From Myxococcales bacterium (lineage in GTDB: Bacteria > Myxococcota > Polyangia > Fen-1088): a DNA stretch of 8,878 bases. Location of the stretch: positions 1-8,878 of the forward strand of contig PMCR01000301.1 in assembly GCA_003155465.1 (NCBI GenBank), written 5' to 3'. The position numbers and the translations under genes are program-made. A model generated the notes under the pieces. The model saw only the letters and a list, made by a program, of their open reading frames with translations. It ran no database searches and had not been told where the DNA came from. Below are positions 1-6,616 of the stretch, in pieces. How positions within the stretch are numbered: position 1 is the first letter of the stretch; each line of letters starts with the position of its first letter.

Positions 1-1070
1 AGGCAGTCGAGCGATCCAAGCACGAGCACGAGCGTTTCTACCGGGCCTCGGCTGCGCTCAACCGGGCGCTGACCCTCGCCGAGGTCTACGACGCTGCCAT
101 CGAGGGAGCGCGCGGCGCGTGCGAGTTCGACTTTGCCGCCATCGCGACCTTTGAAAGCGGCGATGGGAGCCACCTCATCAGCCGTGTGGTGGGCGAGGGG
201 TCCGACGAACTGGCGGGCCGGGCTTTCTGCGACGCGGGCTCGATCGCGTCGATGGTGGTCAAGAACAAGCTGGCGCTGCCAGCGGCTGGTGACTGGCGGG
301 ATCGCGGCGGGTCGTACGTGTTCGAGCCGCGCGAGCGGCTCAAGGGGTTCGAGTCGCTCTACGTTCTGCCCCTGCTGGTCAAGGACGAGGTCATGGGAAC
401 CTTCACCGTGGCGGCGCAGCGGGCGGGCGCCTTTCCCGCTGACCGGCGCGAGATGCTGGGAGTGATCGCGAACCAGGTGGCCATCTCGATGCAGAACGGC
501 CGCATGGTGCAGGCGCTGGAGGAGCAGGCCACCACCGACGGGCTGACCGGCCTGGTCAACCATCGCACTTTCCAGGAACGCTTCTCCGCGATGTTGGGCC
601 GGGCCGAGCGCCATCCGATGCGGGTGGCCTTCATCCTGACCGACATCGACCATTTCAAGAAGATCAACGACACCCACGGCCACCCGACCGGCGACCAGGT
701 GTTGAAGAGGGTGGCGGCCATCCTGAAAGCCAGCGCGCGCAAGATCGACATTGTGGCCCGCTACGGGGGCGAGGAGTTTGCGCTGGTGCTGGAGGGGACG
801 AACCGCACCGGGGCGCGCCAACTGGCCGAGCGCATCCGGCAAGAGGTGGGTGCGCAAACCCACGACTCGGCCAAGGGCGCGTTCAGGGCGACGCTGTCAC
901 TGGGCGTGGCGGTTTATCCCGAAGACGGGAAGAGCAAGCAGGAACTGATCTCCAACGCCGATCAGGCGCTGTACGCGGCCAAGCACAGCGGCCGCAACCG
1001 CACCCTGTGCCACGGCGAGATCGCGCGCGCCAAGGACGAGCCACCGCCAGCGCGCGCAGCGGCGGGGTAG
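1..1070 (+). CDS. GAF-GGDEF diguanylate cyclase, 5' end missing
   Basis: The protein makes cyclic di-GMP from two GTP in the cytoplasm. Its reading frame is open to the left edge (first full codon at base 3), so the start lies outside the window; 355 residues are visible. Visible residues about 24-175 resemble a GAF sensor domain. They lead into the usual linker with TTDGLTGL and then a GGDEF domain. Seen directly: the metal/substrate segment TDIDHFKKIND at about 213-223, the active-site loop GGEEF at 255-259, and RKID (an RxxD inhibitory I-site) at 246-249, five residues before GGEEF. By family rules this is an active, product-inhibited cyclase. The GAF ligand cannot be read from sequence, and more sensor domains may lie upstream. 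A short Pro/Ala-rich tail ends the protein. It converges on the surface-modification operon, so it is not co-transcribed with it. Confidence 0.93.
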   Translation, partial: AVERSKHEHERFYRASAALNRALTLAEVYDAAIEGARGACEFDFAAIATFESGDGSHLISRVVGEGSDELAGRAFCDAGSIASMVVKNKLALPAAGDWRDRGGSYVFEPRERLKGFESLYVLPLLVKDEVMGTFTVAAQRAGAFPADRREMLGVIANQVAISMQNGRMVQALEEQATTDGLTGLVNHRTFQERFSAMLGRAERHPMRVAFILTDIDHFKKINDTHGHPTGDQVLKRVAAILKASARKIDIVARYGGEEFALVLEGTNRTGARQLAERIRQEVGAQTHDSAKGAFRATLSLGVAVYPEDGKSKQELISNADQALYAAKHSGRNRTLCHGEIARAKDEPPPARAAAG

Positions 1071-1191
1071 GGGAACGGGGCGACCCTTTGGCGCCACGTC
1101 GGCGGCCATGCCCGCGTCCGAGCAAGGAATCCAATTCTTCGACTTCGTATTACAAGTGGGTTTGATGCCAGGTCCCCGCTGCGAGGCCGCA

Positions 1192-1255
1192 ACGGGCAGC
1201 AAGAACGACGTCCAGCTACTGCGTCAGCGCCAGCTGCGACCCTCTTGCTGCCCGT
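1192..1255. repeat. 13-bp perfect inverted repeat with inner stem, across the end of the nucleotidyltransferase gene
   Basis: The arm ACGGGCAGCAAGA (1192-1204) is the exact reverse complement of TCTTGCTGCCCGT (1243-1255). The 38-base loop has its own possible stem, 1210-1217 against 1232-1240, with one bulged base. In RNA of either strand this would fold into one long hairpin. It covers the stop codon of the minus-strand nucleotidyltransferase (1224-1226) and lies in or beside the convergent gap after the cyclase gene. No T-run follows on either strand, so it is not a standard intrinsic terminator. It could still protect transcript ends or block converging polymerases. Confidence 0.6.
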
Positions 1256-3020
1256 GAAGCAGGAAATGCTCGTACGGATCCACCTCGGCCTCGAACAGGT
1301 CGGCATAGTTCAGGACGTATCGAACCGGGTCGAAATCGACGGGCAAGCGGGCCGCGTTGCGGTGGGGTGACACCCGGATTCTTTGTACTATTCGCTCGAA
1401 CCGGCTCTTGTGGGGCTCTTCACCCTTCAATATCCTCTCGTGCAAGAGGGGGATTCTGTTCAATCCGGCGATGTCCGCTATCTGGTCCGCGAGCGTCGCG
1501 ATTCGCAACTGGCGGATGGGCAGGCTTCTTCGCAACAAATAGTTCGTCGATGCAGCCTGCTCGGTGGGGTAGGGCCGGGGGCGAAAGGAGAGCTCTATCC
1601 AACACCCGAACAGAAGCCTGGCGGGAACAAATACCACGTAGTCGGCAAGCTGCGGCCGCTCTTTGAAATTTGCGAAGGCCAGGAACTGCCCGTTGGCAAA
1701 GACATCAAACGACGCAGCCGGACTGGCGAGCCGGTGGTCGGCGAAGGAAATGGTGATCACATGGTCGGTCCGACTCTGTGTAGGAATGAGCAGGCGAATG
1801 TCAGCGCGATCCGCCCAGAAGCAGGTGTGCTCGGGTTCGGGCCAACCCCATCCCGGCCCGCCAATCAGGTCCATGGCCTCGCAATCACGGAGGTCGTAGA
1901 TCGTGGTTGCACCATCGGGCCTCCTCAGGGTCCGCGACATGGGACCAAAGACTCTGAGGAGCATCCTCTCCGCGATCGACAGGCGTCCGAGCGCCTCCCA
2001 AGCGCGGTAGAGGTCGGGGTGGCGCAGGAGTGAGCGTTCCTCTCGATTTCGGGGAACGCGAGACGCCCTACGCTCCTGAATGGTGCCCAGCAAAGCCCCT
2101 GCGGTGGCGGGACTCGGGTCGCGCCGGTGATTCGCCGACTCTCCTGCGCAGCTACCGACATCGATTGGGCTCGGGCAGCCGGCGGAATCGAGTGCCGCCC
2201 GCAAAATTTGGAACTCCCCATTCAGGCCACCCTGTGCCAGGAGAGCCAGTAATTGCTCCTGGCTGCACGTTGGCAGTAGATCAACAGCATCCACGATGGT
2301 CTGCAGGGCGTCCGCCCGGGTGCCCTGTCGAAATCCATGCACCAGGGCGCCGAGAAGAGACATTTCCGGGCTCGGCAGCAAGACCCGCTCGCCCAGCAGT
2401 TCCGCACTCAGTGCGCTGTCCCACATTGCCCGCTCAAGCTGCTTCTCGGCAGGACCTTCCAGCACGCGCCAGTGAAGATCGAGGTCCATCCGGCCCTTTG
2501 TCAGATTCCAACTGTCACGCCGGAGCGGGGTACGGTGAAGCAGAGACTTCCAGGTCATGCCGTACTTCGGAGTCCACCCGTCGTCGGCCAGGAAGCCACA
2601 CGCCTGCCCCAATCGGTCGAACGGCACGAGGATATCCACATCCCCCATGGGCCGGCGCACCCAGGCATTGAAGCGCACGCAGGCGGCAAGTCCCTTGATG
2701 ACGAGCGTCGGCATCTGCCGGCCCATGCGAGCCAGCGCGGGCAGGACATCCCCCGCACGCAGTGTGTTCTGGGTGAATGTGGCCCTCGCCTTTCCACGCA
2801 GTTTCTGCGGCAACGCCAAGTGCGGCGCGATCTGGCCAAGGTGAAAATGAACCGCCGGCAGCAAGCGAGCTTCAGCCTGGGGCGCGGCTTCAATCGATAC
2901 GTTCGCGTGCCAGGACCTCCAGCCTGCAGCGGCGATCTCCGGGTCCGGATGAAGGGCCGCCTGCAGCAGCCATACCTCATGCAAAGCTAGTTGCACGTCA
3001 CGGGCCTCGATTGCGGGCAT
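1224..3020 (-). CDS. Nucleotidyltransferase-family protein fused to a beta-sandwich-like region and a C-terminal FDP...EGR module
   Basis: This is a 598-residue protein counted from the ATG at 3020. Residues about 10-350 look like the uncharacterised nucleotidyltransferase family (NTP_transf_5 type, pol-beta fold). Seen directly: a Lys-Gly pair (109-110) before RRPMGDVDILV, with D127 and D129 as the likely metal ligands, and DLDLHW at about 179-184, a second hallmark. Family members of about 350-400 residues would end near there. This one continues with a segment (about 387-507) that opens with GWGWPEPEHTCFW and looks beta-rich, like accessory regions of polysaccharide glycosyltransferases. 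It ends in FDPVRYVLNYADL...HFLLHGQQEGR (from F563), a motif type seen in exopolysaccharide proteins. The ATG overlaps the upstream glycosyltransferase by 23 bases and lacks a clear ribosome site. A GTG at 2996, one base after that stop, has GAGG eight bases upstream and is an equally good start. The substrate is unknown. Confidence 0.8.
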   Translation of the reverse strand: MPAIEARDVQLALHEVWLLQAALHPDPEIAAAGWRSWHANVSIEAAPQAEARLLPAVHFHLGQIAPHLALPQKLRGKARATFTQNTLRAGDVLPALARMGRQMPTLVIKGLAACVRFNAWVRRPMGDVDILVPFDRLGQACGFLADDGWTPKYGMTWKSLLHRTPLRRDSWNLTKGRMDLDLHWRVLEGPAEKQLERAMWDSALSAELLGERVLLPSPEMSLLGALVHGFRQGTRADALQTIVDAVDLLPTCSQEQLLALLAQGGLNGEFQILRAALDSAGCPSPIDVGSCAGESANHRRDPSPATAGALLGTIQERRASRVPRNREERSLLRHPDLYRAWEALGRLSIAERMLLRVFGPMSRTLRRPDGATTIYDLRDCEAMDLIGGPGWGWPEPEHTCFWADRADIRLLIPTQSRTDHVITISFADHRLASPAASFDVFANGQFLAFANFKERPQLADYVVFVPARLLFGCWIELSFRPRPYPTEQAASTNYLLRRSLPIRQLRIATLADQIADIAGLNRIPLLHERILKGEEPHKSRFERIVQRIRVSPHRNAARLPVDFDPVRYVLNYADLFEAEVDPYEHFLLHGQQEGRSWR

Positions 3021-3654
3021 GGTGGTCGCGAACGATTCGAAGCAGGTCGTGCCGCGCGGCGACCCGATCGCGGATGCCCATGTTTTCGCCGTGTATGCGT
3101 CGATAGAGGACAACTCTATCCAGCATGGAGAATCGTAGCCCCGTCAATTCAGCGCGGCTGGTCCAATCGATATTGAAGGCGTGCGCGACGTCCGTGCGAA
3201 ACAGGCCGACTCTGTGAAATGCTTCCCGGCGGATGACGAGCGCCGTGTGGAGCCTCGATGCCAGCGATTGGGCGACCGGGCGAAGATTCTCATCGGTATT
3301 GACCGCCTTCCCGCACACTGCATCGGATCTCGGGTCAGCGGAAAGGGCCTCCAGCATGGCAGCTAGCCTGCCGGTGGGCCAAACATCATCAGAATCTAGG
3401 AAAGTCAGAAATTCGCCTGAAGCATTGGCGATTCCGTGGTTTAAGGCCACGGCAGGCCCCAGCGGTGCTTGGCGCAGGACGGTTGGGGTCAGAGCATGCG
3501 CCAGGGCAATTCTGGCGCTGTCGTCTGTCGAGCCGTCGTCAACGATAACGATCTCGCAACCCGGCACGTCCTGCCTGCCAATGCTGTCGAGCGCCTCGGC
3601 GACATACCGTTGGCCATTCCGCACGCACATGATGATACTGACTTGCCTATCCAC
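2998..3654 (-). CDS. Family 2 (GT-A) glycosyltransferase
   Basis: This 218-residue inverting-type GT-A glycosyltransferase would move a sugar from a nucleotide-sugar to an acceptor on the cytoplasmic side. The start is a GTG at 3654, three bases after the kinase stop and in the same frame. It is supported by the typical N-terminal strand VSIIMCVRNG beginning at residue 5. A GGAGG sits 14 bases upstream, rather far for good initiation, so coupling to the upstream gene is likely. Motifs seen: VDDGSTDDS at 38-46 (nucleotide binding), LDSDD at 86-90 (the DXD metal site), NIDW at 161-164 in the acceptor/base region, and YRRIHGEN near 184-191, usual near the end of this family. No membrane segment is visible, so it is probably soluble or peripheral. 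At 218 residues it is short for the family but shows every core motif. Donor and acceptor cannot be told. Confidence 0.9.
   Translation of the reverse strand: MDRQVSIIMCVRNGQRYVAEALDSIGRQDVPGCEIVIVDDGSTDDSARIALAHALTPTVLRQAPLGPAVALNHGIANASGEFLTFLDSDDVWPTGRLAAMLEALSADPRSDAVCGKAVNTDENLRPVAQSLASRLHTALVIRREAFHRVGLFRTDVAHAFNIDWTSRAELTGLRFSMLDRVVLYRRIHGENMGIRDRVAARHDLLRIVRDHHARNRGP
3005..3008 (-). promoter_or_regulatory. Possible ribosome binding site for a GTG start of the nucleotidyltransferase
   Basis: On the minus strand GAGG lies eight bases before a GTG at 2994-2996, which itself follows the glycosyltransferase TGA by one base. This spacing fits initiation better than the upstream ATG at 3020, which has no Shine-Dalgarno match. 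It bears on which start is real; the two choices differ by only eight residues. Confidence 0.4.
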
Positions 3655-3657
3655 TGG

Positions 3658-4695
3658 TTACGACTGTGCCTCCGACACGGCTCGAATCGTGTCCGTGATA
3701 CTTGCGAGGTCGGTGCCCAGCATCAAATGATATATGGGCACGCCGGAAATCGCCTTCAGGATAAGTCCAGGGGTCGCGGCGGTTCCCCCCATGAGACCGC
3801 CGATTGTACTGGGCAATAGCGCGGCGATTGCCTCCCGCCGCGATGCCCGGGAAATCCTTGTCCGCTCGCCGCTGGCCAACCTGGGCAGAACAATCGCCGC
3901 CAAGGGCGCCGATGGAACGACGGATACTTGGGACGAGTCGAAGAAGATGACACCCTTTTCCTCTGTGGCCCGCCTGGGATTGCACAGCCATGCACGGGCC
4001 TTGGGCAGCATGTCCAGCGATGCCTGGAATAGCTTCGCGGTCCGATACAGCAGATGAACCATGTTCATGCCGGGTTCCACGACGCAGTAGTCGTCACCAA
4101 GATACGCCATTCCCGCCATCGCGCATGCCAAGGCCGTGGTGGATTTCCCCGAGCCTCCCGCGCCCGCAAGCAGGACAGCCCGCCCTCCCATTGCCACAGC
4201 CGCAGCATGCACGACCTGCATGCCATGCGCATTCGCCAGCCAAGACAAGGGCACGCGCATCGGCGATGCCAATGCCCAAGCAGGCAAGTCGGCAAGCTTG
4301 GGAACCCAGACATAGGATGCGTTCAGCCGGTCATGGCGCACGACCAGCGAACTGGTGTGGATGTCGAACGCGCACCGAACGGTGCCGGTGCTGTATTCCG
4401 CGATAACTCCAAGGGGCTCGTGCGCCGTGGGGCCCCACGGGCGAGGCGGTGGCAAGGACTCCGGGCGGGTACCGTCCCAAATCGCAAGGCAGTGCTCGCG
4501 ATCGGGTGCTTCGGCCGCAGGTACTGGGCTCGGAAGGAATGCCCGGCCAATCCATGGGCGCGCTTCATCGCAGGGAGCGACCAGCTTGATAGACATCGCC
4601 CCGATGGAGAATCGTTCGACACGGGCACCGACACGAGACAGTGCCGCCTCGCAACTGGCGGCCACCGCATCCGCAAAAACTTCCGGCGAAGTCAT
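3658..4695 (-). CDS. HPr-kinase-like P-loop protein (HprK-related kinase)
   Basis: This is a 345-residue protein. The ATG at 4695 was chosen because it forms an ATGA overlap with the stop of the PqqD-like gene; the frame stays open further upstream, but there it only runs through that gene. The C-terminal half carries the kinase core: a conserved His (163) in VVHAAAV, a Walker A loop GAGGSGKST at 178-186, the acidic pair in YLGDDY (201-202), and an RTAKLF segment near 218-223. True HPr kinase/phosphorylases act on Ser-46 of the sugar-transport protein HPr. This protein instead resembles the divergent homologues found beside PqqD-like and nucleotidyltransferase genes, some of which phosphorylate peptides in lasso-peptide clusters. 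The first 150 residues are unlike the normal HprK N-domain. No HPr gene is nearby. Kinase activity is likely by motif; the substrate is unknown. Confidence 0.85.
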   Translation of the reverse strand: MTSPEVFADAVAASCEAALSRVGARVERFSIGAMSIKLVAPCDEARPWIGRAFLPSPVPAAEAPDREHCLAIWDGTRPESLPPPRPWGPTAHEPLGVIAEYSTGTVRCAFDIHTSSLVVRHDRLNASYVWVPKLADLPAWALASPMRVPLSWLANAHGMQVVHAAAVAMGGRAVLLAGAGGSGKSTTALACAMAGMAYLGDDYCVVEPGMNMVHLLYRTAKLFQASLDMLPKARAWLCNPRRATEEKGVIFFDSSQVSVVPSAPLAAIVLPRLASGERTRISRASRREAIAALLPSTIGGLMGGTAATPGLILKAISGVPIYHLMLGTDLASITDTIRAVSEAQS

Positions 4696-5126
4696 AGCTT
4701 GGATTTGGGAAGGGCGTGCGGCCACCCTGTGTCGTCGACATCGTGGATCGGGTCGAGTTGAATCAGGTCCCACATATCCGTGTATTCGTCGAAGGCCGGC
4801 GGTTTCCACTCTCTGCTTGCGATGATCGGCAACTCCAACGCCGAAGGAGGCGCGGCCGCTGCATCGGCCTGGTCGAGAATGCCTGCTTTGAGCAGAGCCG
4901 TGACGCAGACCTCGACGTCGTCGCGTATCGTCGGAAAATTGCCGGAATACTCGAGCGCGAGTTTCTCCGCCGCCTGGTCGATCGAAGCGCCTTGTACCAG
5001 CAGAGTCCAGACATCGGCGGCCGTGCCGGATCCAGCATAGTAGGCACCGGTGACCAAATTGATGATGATGACCTCATCGCCAAGTCGCTCGTGAGAGATG
5101 CGGCGGGCGTGAATGGCGTAGCTCAT
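4692..5126 (-). CDS. PqqD-like peptide-binding protein with a long conserved-looking C-terminal tail
   Basis: This is a 144-residue protein, against about 90 for free-standing PqqD. Residues 1-86 fit the PqqD winged-helix fold: short N-terminal strands with the hairpin IINLVTGAYYAGSGTAADVW, then helices and TALLKAGILD. Proteins of this fold bind leader peptides and present them to modifying enzymes. An Ala/Pro linker (about 87-105) follows, then a tail with WKPPAFDEYTDMWDL and LDPIHDVDDTGWP. That tail is not part of the PqqD fold and looks like a recognised or substrate peptide. The start has a good AGGAG seven bases upstream. The gene overlaps the glycosyltransferase before it and the kinase after it by four bases each, so the three are probably translated in a coupled way. 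No cofactor-PQQ genes are present, so the name pqqD should not be used. Confidence 0.85.
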   Translation of the reverse strand: MSYAIHARRISHERLGDEVIIINLVTGAYYAGSGTAADVWTLLVQGASIDQAAEKLALEYSGNFPTIRDDVEVCVTALLKAGILDQADAAAAPPSALELPIIASREWKPPAFDEYTDMWDLIQLDPIHDVDDTGWPHALPKSKL

Positions 5127-6259
5127 GATGTGACTCCTGCTCCTCGGGCGGCCCGCGCCAGCACGGACAGGTACAGCTGTTGGTAGTGTTCTACGCAGGT
5201 ATCAAGATTGTACTTGAGGCCGGCGCGGGCGCGGGCACGACTGCCCAGATCTGCGCCGAGCGAGGCATGCCTGAACAGTCGAATTGCTGCAGCGGCAAAT
5301 TCCGCTGGCTGGGCGGGCGATACGACAAAACCAGTCACACCGTCGGCGACGGTTTCCGGAAGTCCCCCGATGCGTGAAACCACACACGGGACTCCCGCGA
5401 GTGCAGCCTCGGCCGCGACCAGACTGAAGCCCTCGCGTGTGCGGGAGGGGACCAGGACCACCGATGCCCCTGCCATGATCCGACGGGTCTCTTCATTGTC
5501 GCAGGCGCCGCGGAAGTGAACCGACCCCGCGAGCCCCAGTTCACTCGCCAATGCTTCGAGTTTCCGCCGATCCTCCCCGCACCCGACGATGGTCAGGGTG
5601 GCATCAAGCCCCTCCGCCCGCGCTACCGCCAGCGCGCGAATCGCAATGTCAAATCCCTTCTCATGCTCCAACCGGCCAACGCACACCATACGATGCAGTC
5701 CGGGCAGTCCGGGCAGACTGGCTGGCTGCTGGTAGGGGCGAATCCCATTCGCGATGATCTCTTGACGCCCATCGTGGTTGGAAAACTGCGCCGCGGACTG
5801 CAGAGCAGCGTCCGATACCGCGGTCAGCGCGTCGGCCCGCCTCAGCAAGTCGCGCACCACTTTCAAGCGGTCGCTCGGTTCCAGCACCCCGTGCTGGGTC
5901 ACGATGAACGAGAGGGAACGCGTTGATTTGCGGAGGAGGCGGTCCACGTACCAAGCACTCGATCCGGTCGCGCAATGCATGTGGAGCAAGTCTGGATGTT
6001 CCGATTCCACTATGCCGGCAAGTTGCTGCAGGACCGCGAGAGGCTTTCCCGGGAAACCCGAGCGAACCGCCGCTGCAAAACTCAGGCGATGAACCGGGGT
6101 GCCGTTGACAATCTCGTACTCCGCTAGCCGGCCGGCGTCGTCGGTGACGACCCTTGTATCTATGGAACATTTGCGAAAGGGCTCTGCGAGGGAATCGACC
6201 AGTACTTCAATCCCACCCCAGGATGGAAGGTATTGGGGCGTGAGCACGAGGACTTTCAT
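5123..6259 (-). CDS. Family 4 (GT-B) glycosyltransferase
   Basis: This is a 378-residue retaining GT-B glycosyltransferase, a normal length for the family. The ATG at 6259 is preferred because MKVLVLTPQYLPSWGGIE is the classic family start; the frame stays open up to an ATG at 6592, but the extra 111 residues are low-complexity Pro/Ala/Arg sequence without family character. Motifs seen: the GGIE glycine loop at 15-18, HMHCA in the N-domain (93-97), VGRLEHEKGFD at 194-204 opening the donor-binding domain, and EGFSLVAAE at 276-284, the EX7E catalytic pair. A sugar is moved from a nucleotide donor, most likely to a lipid-linked or surface glycan on the inner face of the membrane. It is the first gene of the operon. 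Its own ribosome site is weak (an AGGAG lies about 20 bases upstream). It ends in an ATGA overlap with the PqqD-like gene. Sugar specificity is unknown. Confidence 0.9.
   Translation of the reverse strand: MKVLVLTPQYLPSWGGIEVLVDSLAEPFRKCSIDTRVVTDDAGRLAEYEIVNGTPVHRLSFAAAVRSGFPGKPLAVLQQLAGIVESEHPDLLHMHCATGSSAWYVDRLLRKSTRSLSFIVTQHGVLEPSDRLKVVRDLLRRADALTAVSDAALQSAAQFSNHDGRQEIIANGIRPYQQPASLPGLPGLHRMVCVGRLEHEKGFDIAIRALAVARAEGLDATLTIVGCGEDRRKLEALASELGLAGSVHFRGACDNEETRRIMAGASVVLVPSRTREGFSLVAAEAALAGVPCVVSRIGGLPETVADGVTGFVVSPAQPAEFAAAAIRLFRHASLGADLGSRARARAGLKYNLDTCVEHYQQLYLSVLARAARGAGVTS
5134..5138 (-). promoter_or_regulatory. Shine-Dalgarno site of the PqqD-like gene
   Basis: AGGAG on the minus strand lies seven bases before the ATG at 5126, inside the end of the glycosyltransferase gene. 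A second AGGAG sits six bases further upstream (5140-5144). This is the clearest ribosome site in the operon. It suggests that the PqqD-like protein is made at a higher rate than its neighbours, which depend on coupling. Confidence 0.6.
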
Positions 6260-6411
6260 TTCGAGTGGCCCGGCAGCGGCTCCTGCTCGGGTCGACCAAC
6301 CTACCGCATCGAGTCCATGCTGGCTAGAGGGGACGGCTGGTACGCAGGAAGAACGCGGAGACGCGCAAGCGTGACAAGCACGGGCCTGGGGTAGCCGGAG
6401 CGTTTTTGGAG

Positions 6412-6425
6412 CGGCGCGCGCGCCG
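6412..6425. repeat. 14-bp perfect GC palindrome
   Basis: CGGCGCGCGCGCCG reads the same on both strands. It contains an alternating CG run. It may be a protein site, a hairpin or chance in GC-rich DNA. There is no T-run downstream in the direction of transcription. Confidence 0.5.
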
Positions 6426-6453
6426 TGGAGACTGGGTGAAGCGCTGGGGACGC

Positions 6454-6470
6454 CGCCCTGGCCAAGGGCG
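6454..6470 (-). terminator. Weak candidate hairpin between the repeat-protein gene and the operon
   Basis: CGCCCT pairs with AGGGCG around a 5-base loop, about 150 bases past the repeat-protein stop. The stem is strong, but no U-tract follows in the minus-strand transcript, so at most this is a non-canonical end of transcription. Confidence 0.2.
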
Positions 6471-6616
6471 TTGCATGAATGGGTTCGAACTCGCGCAGCT
6501 GCCGGCGGGGAGGGTTCCTGGACGCTGAAGATTGGAGCCGGTCTCGCAGGGGTGCGGGTTCTCAGCCGCGACGAGCGCAGCTGTGGTGGCATGACAACGC
6601 CCGCGGTTCCGCTGGT

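Larger units (their letters stand above)
6260..6616. other. Intergenic stretch upstream of the operon, no convincing gene
   Basis: These 357 bases separate the stop of the repeat protein from the start of the family 4 glycosyltransferase, both on the minus strand, so the operon promoter should be here. I see no good -35/-10 pair by eye. The stretch holds a 14-base perfect palindrome (6412-6425) and a short hairpin with a 6-bp stem and 5-base loop (6454-6470), neither followed by a T-run on the minus strand. Small open frames here are Arg/Pro-rich and have no recognisable character. Confidence 0.6.

Noticed and set aside
1140..1180. Possible promoter on the minus strand (TGGCAT then TAATAC) in the convergent gap
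   Set aside because: Spacing fits neither a sigma-70 nor a sigma-54 promoter, and no gene follows in that direction.
3021..3113. Longer nucleotidyltransferase start at 3113
   Set aside because: It would overlap the family 2 glycosyltransferase by more than 110 bases, and the added residues lack family character. Starts at 3020 or 2996 fit the operon spacing.
4692..5126. Calling the PqqD-like gene pqqD (cofactor PQQ synthesis)
   Set aside because: No other PQQ genes are nearby, the protein has a long extra tail, and its partners are a kinase, a nucleotidyltransferase and glycosyltransferases.
6320..6476. Small Arg/Pro-rich minus-strand frame from the ATG at 6476 as a possible peptide precursor
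   Set aside because: No ribosome site, leader signature or core-like end; its composition is what random GC-rich DNA gives.
6471..6500. GGTTCGAAC, which resembles a tRNA T-loop
   Set aside because: Flanking bases do not form a T-stem on either strand and no acceptor or anticodon arms are nearby.
6260..6592. N-terminal extension of the family 4 glycosyltransferase from an ATG at 6592
   Set aside because: The 111 extra residues are Pro/Ala/Arg-rich without a domain, while MKVLVLTPQY at 6259 is the typical family start.
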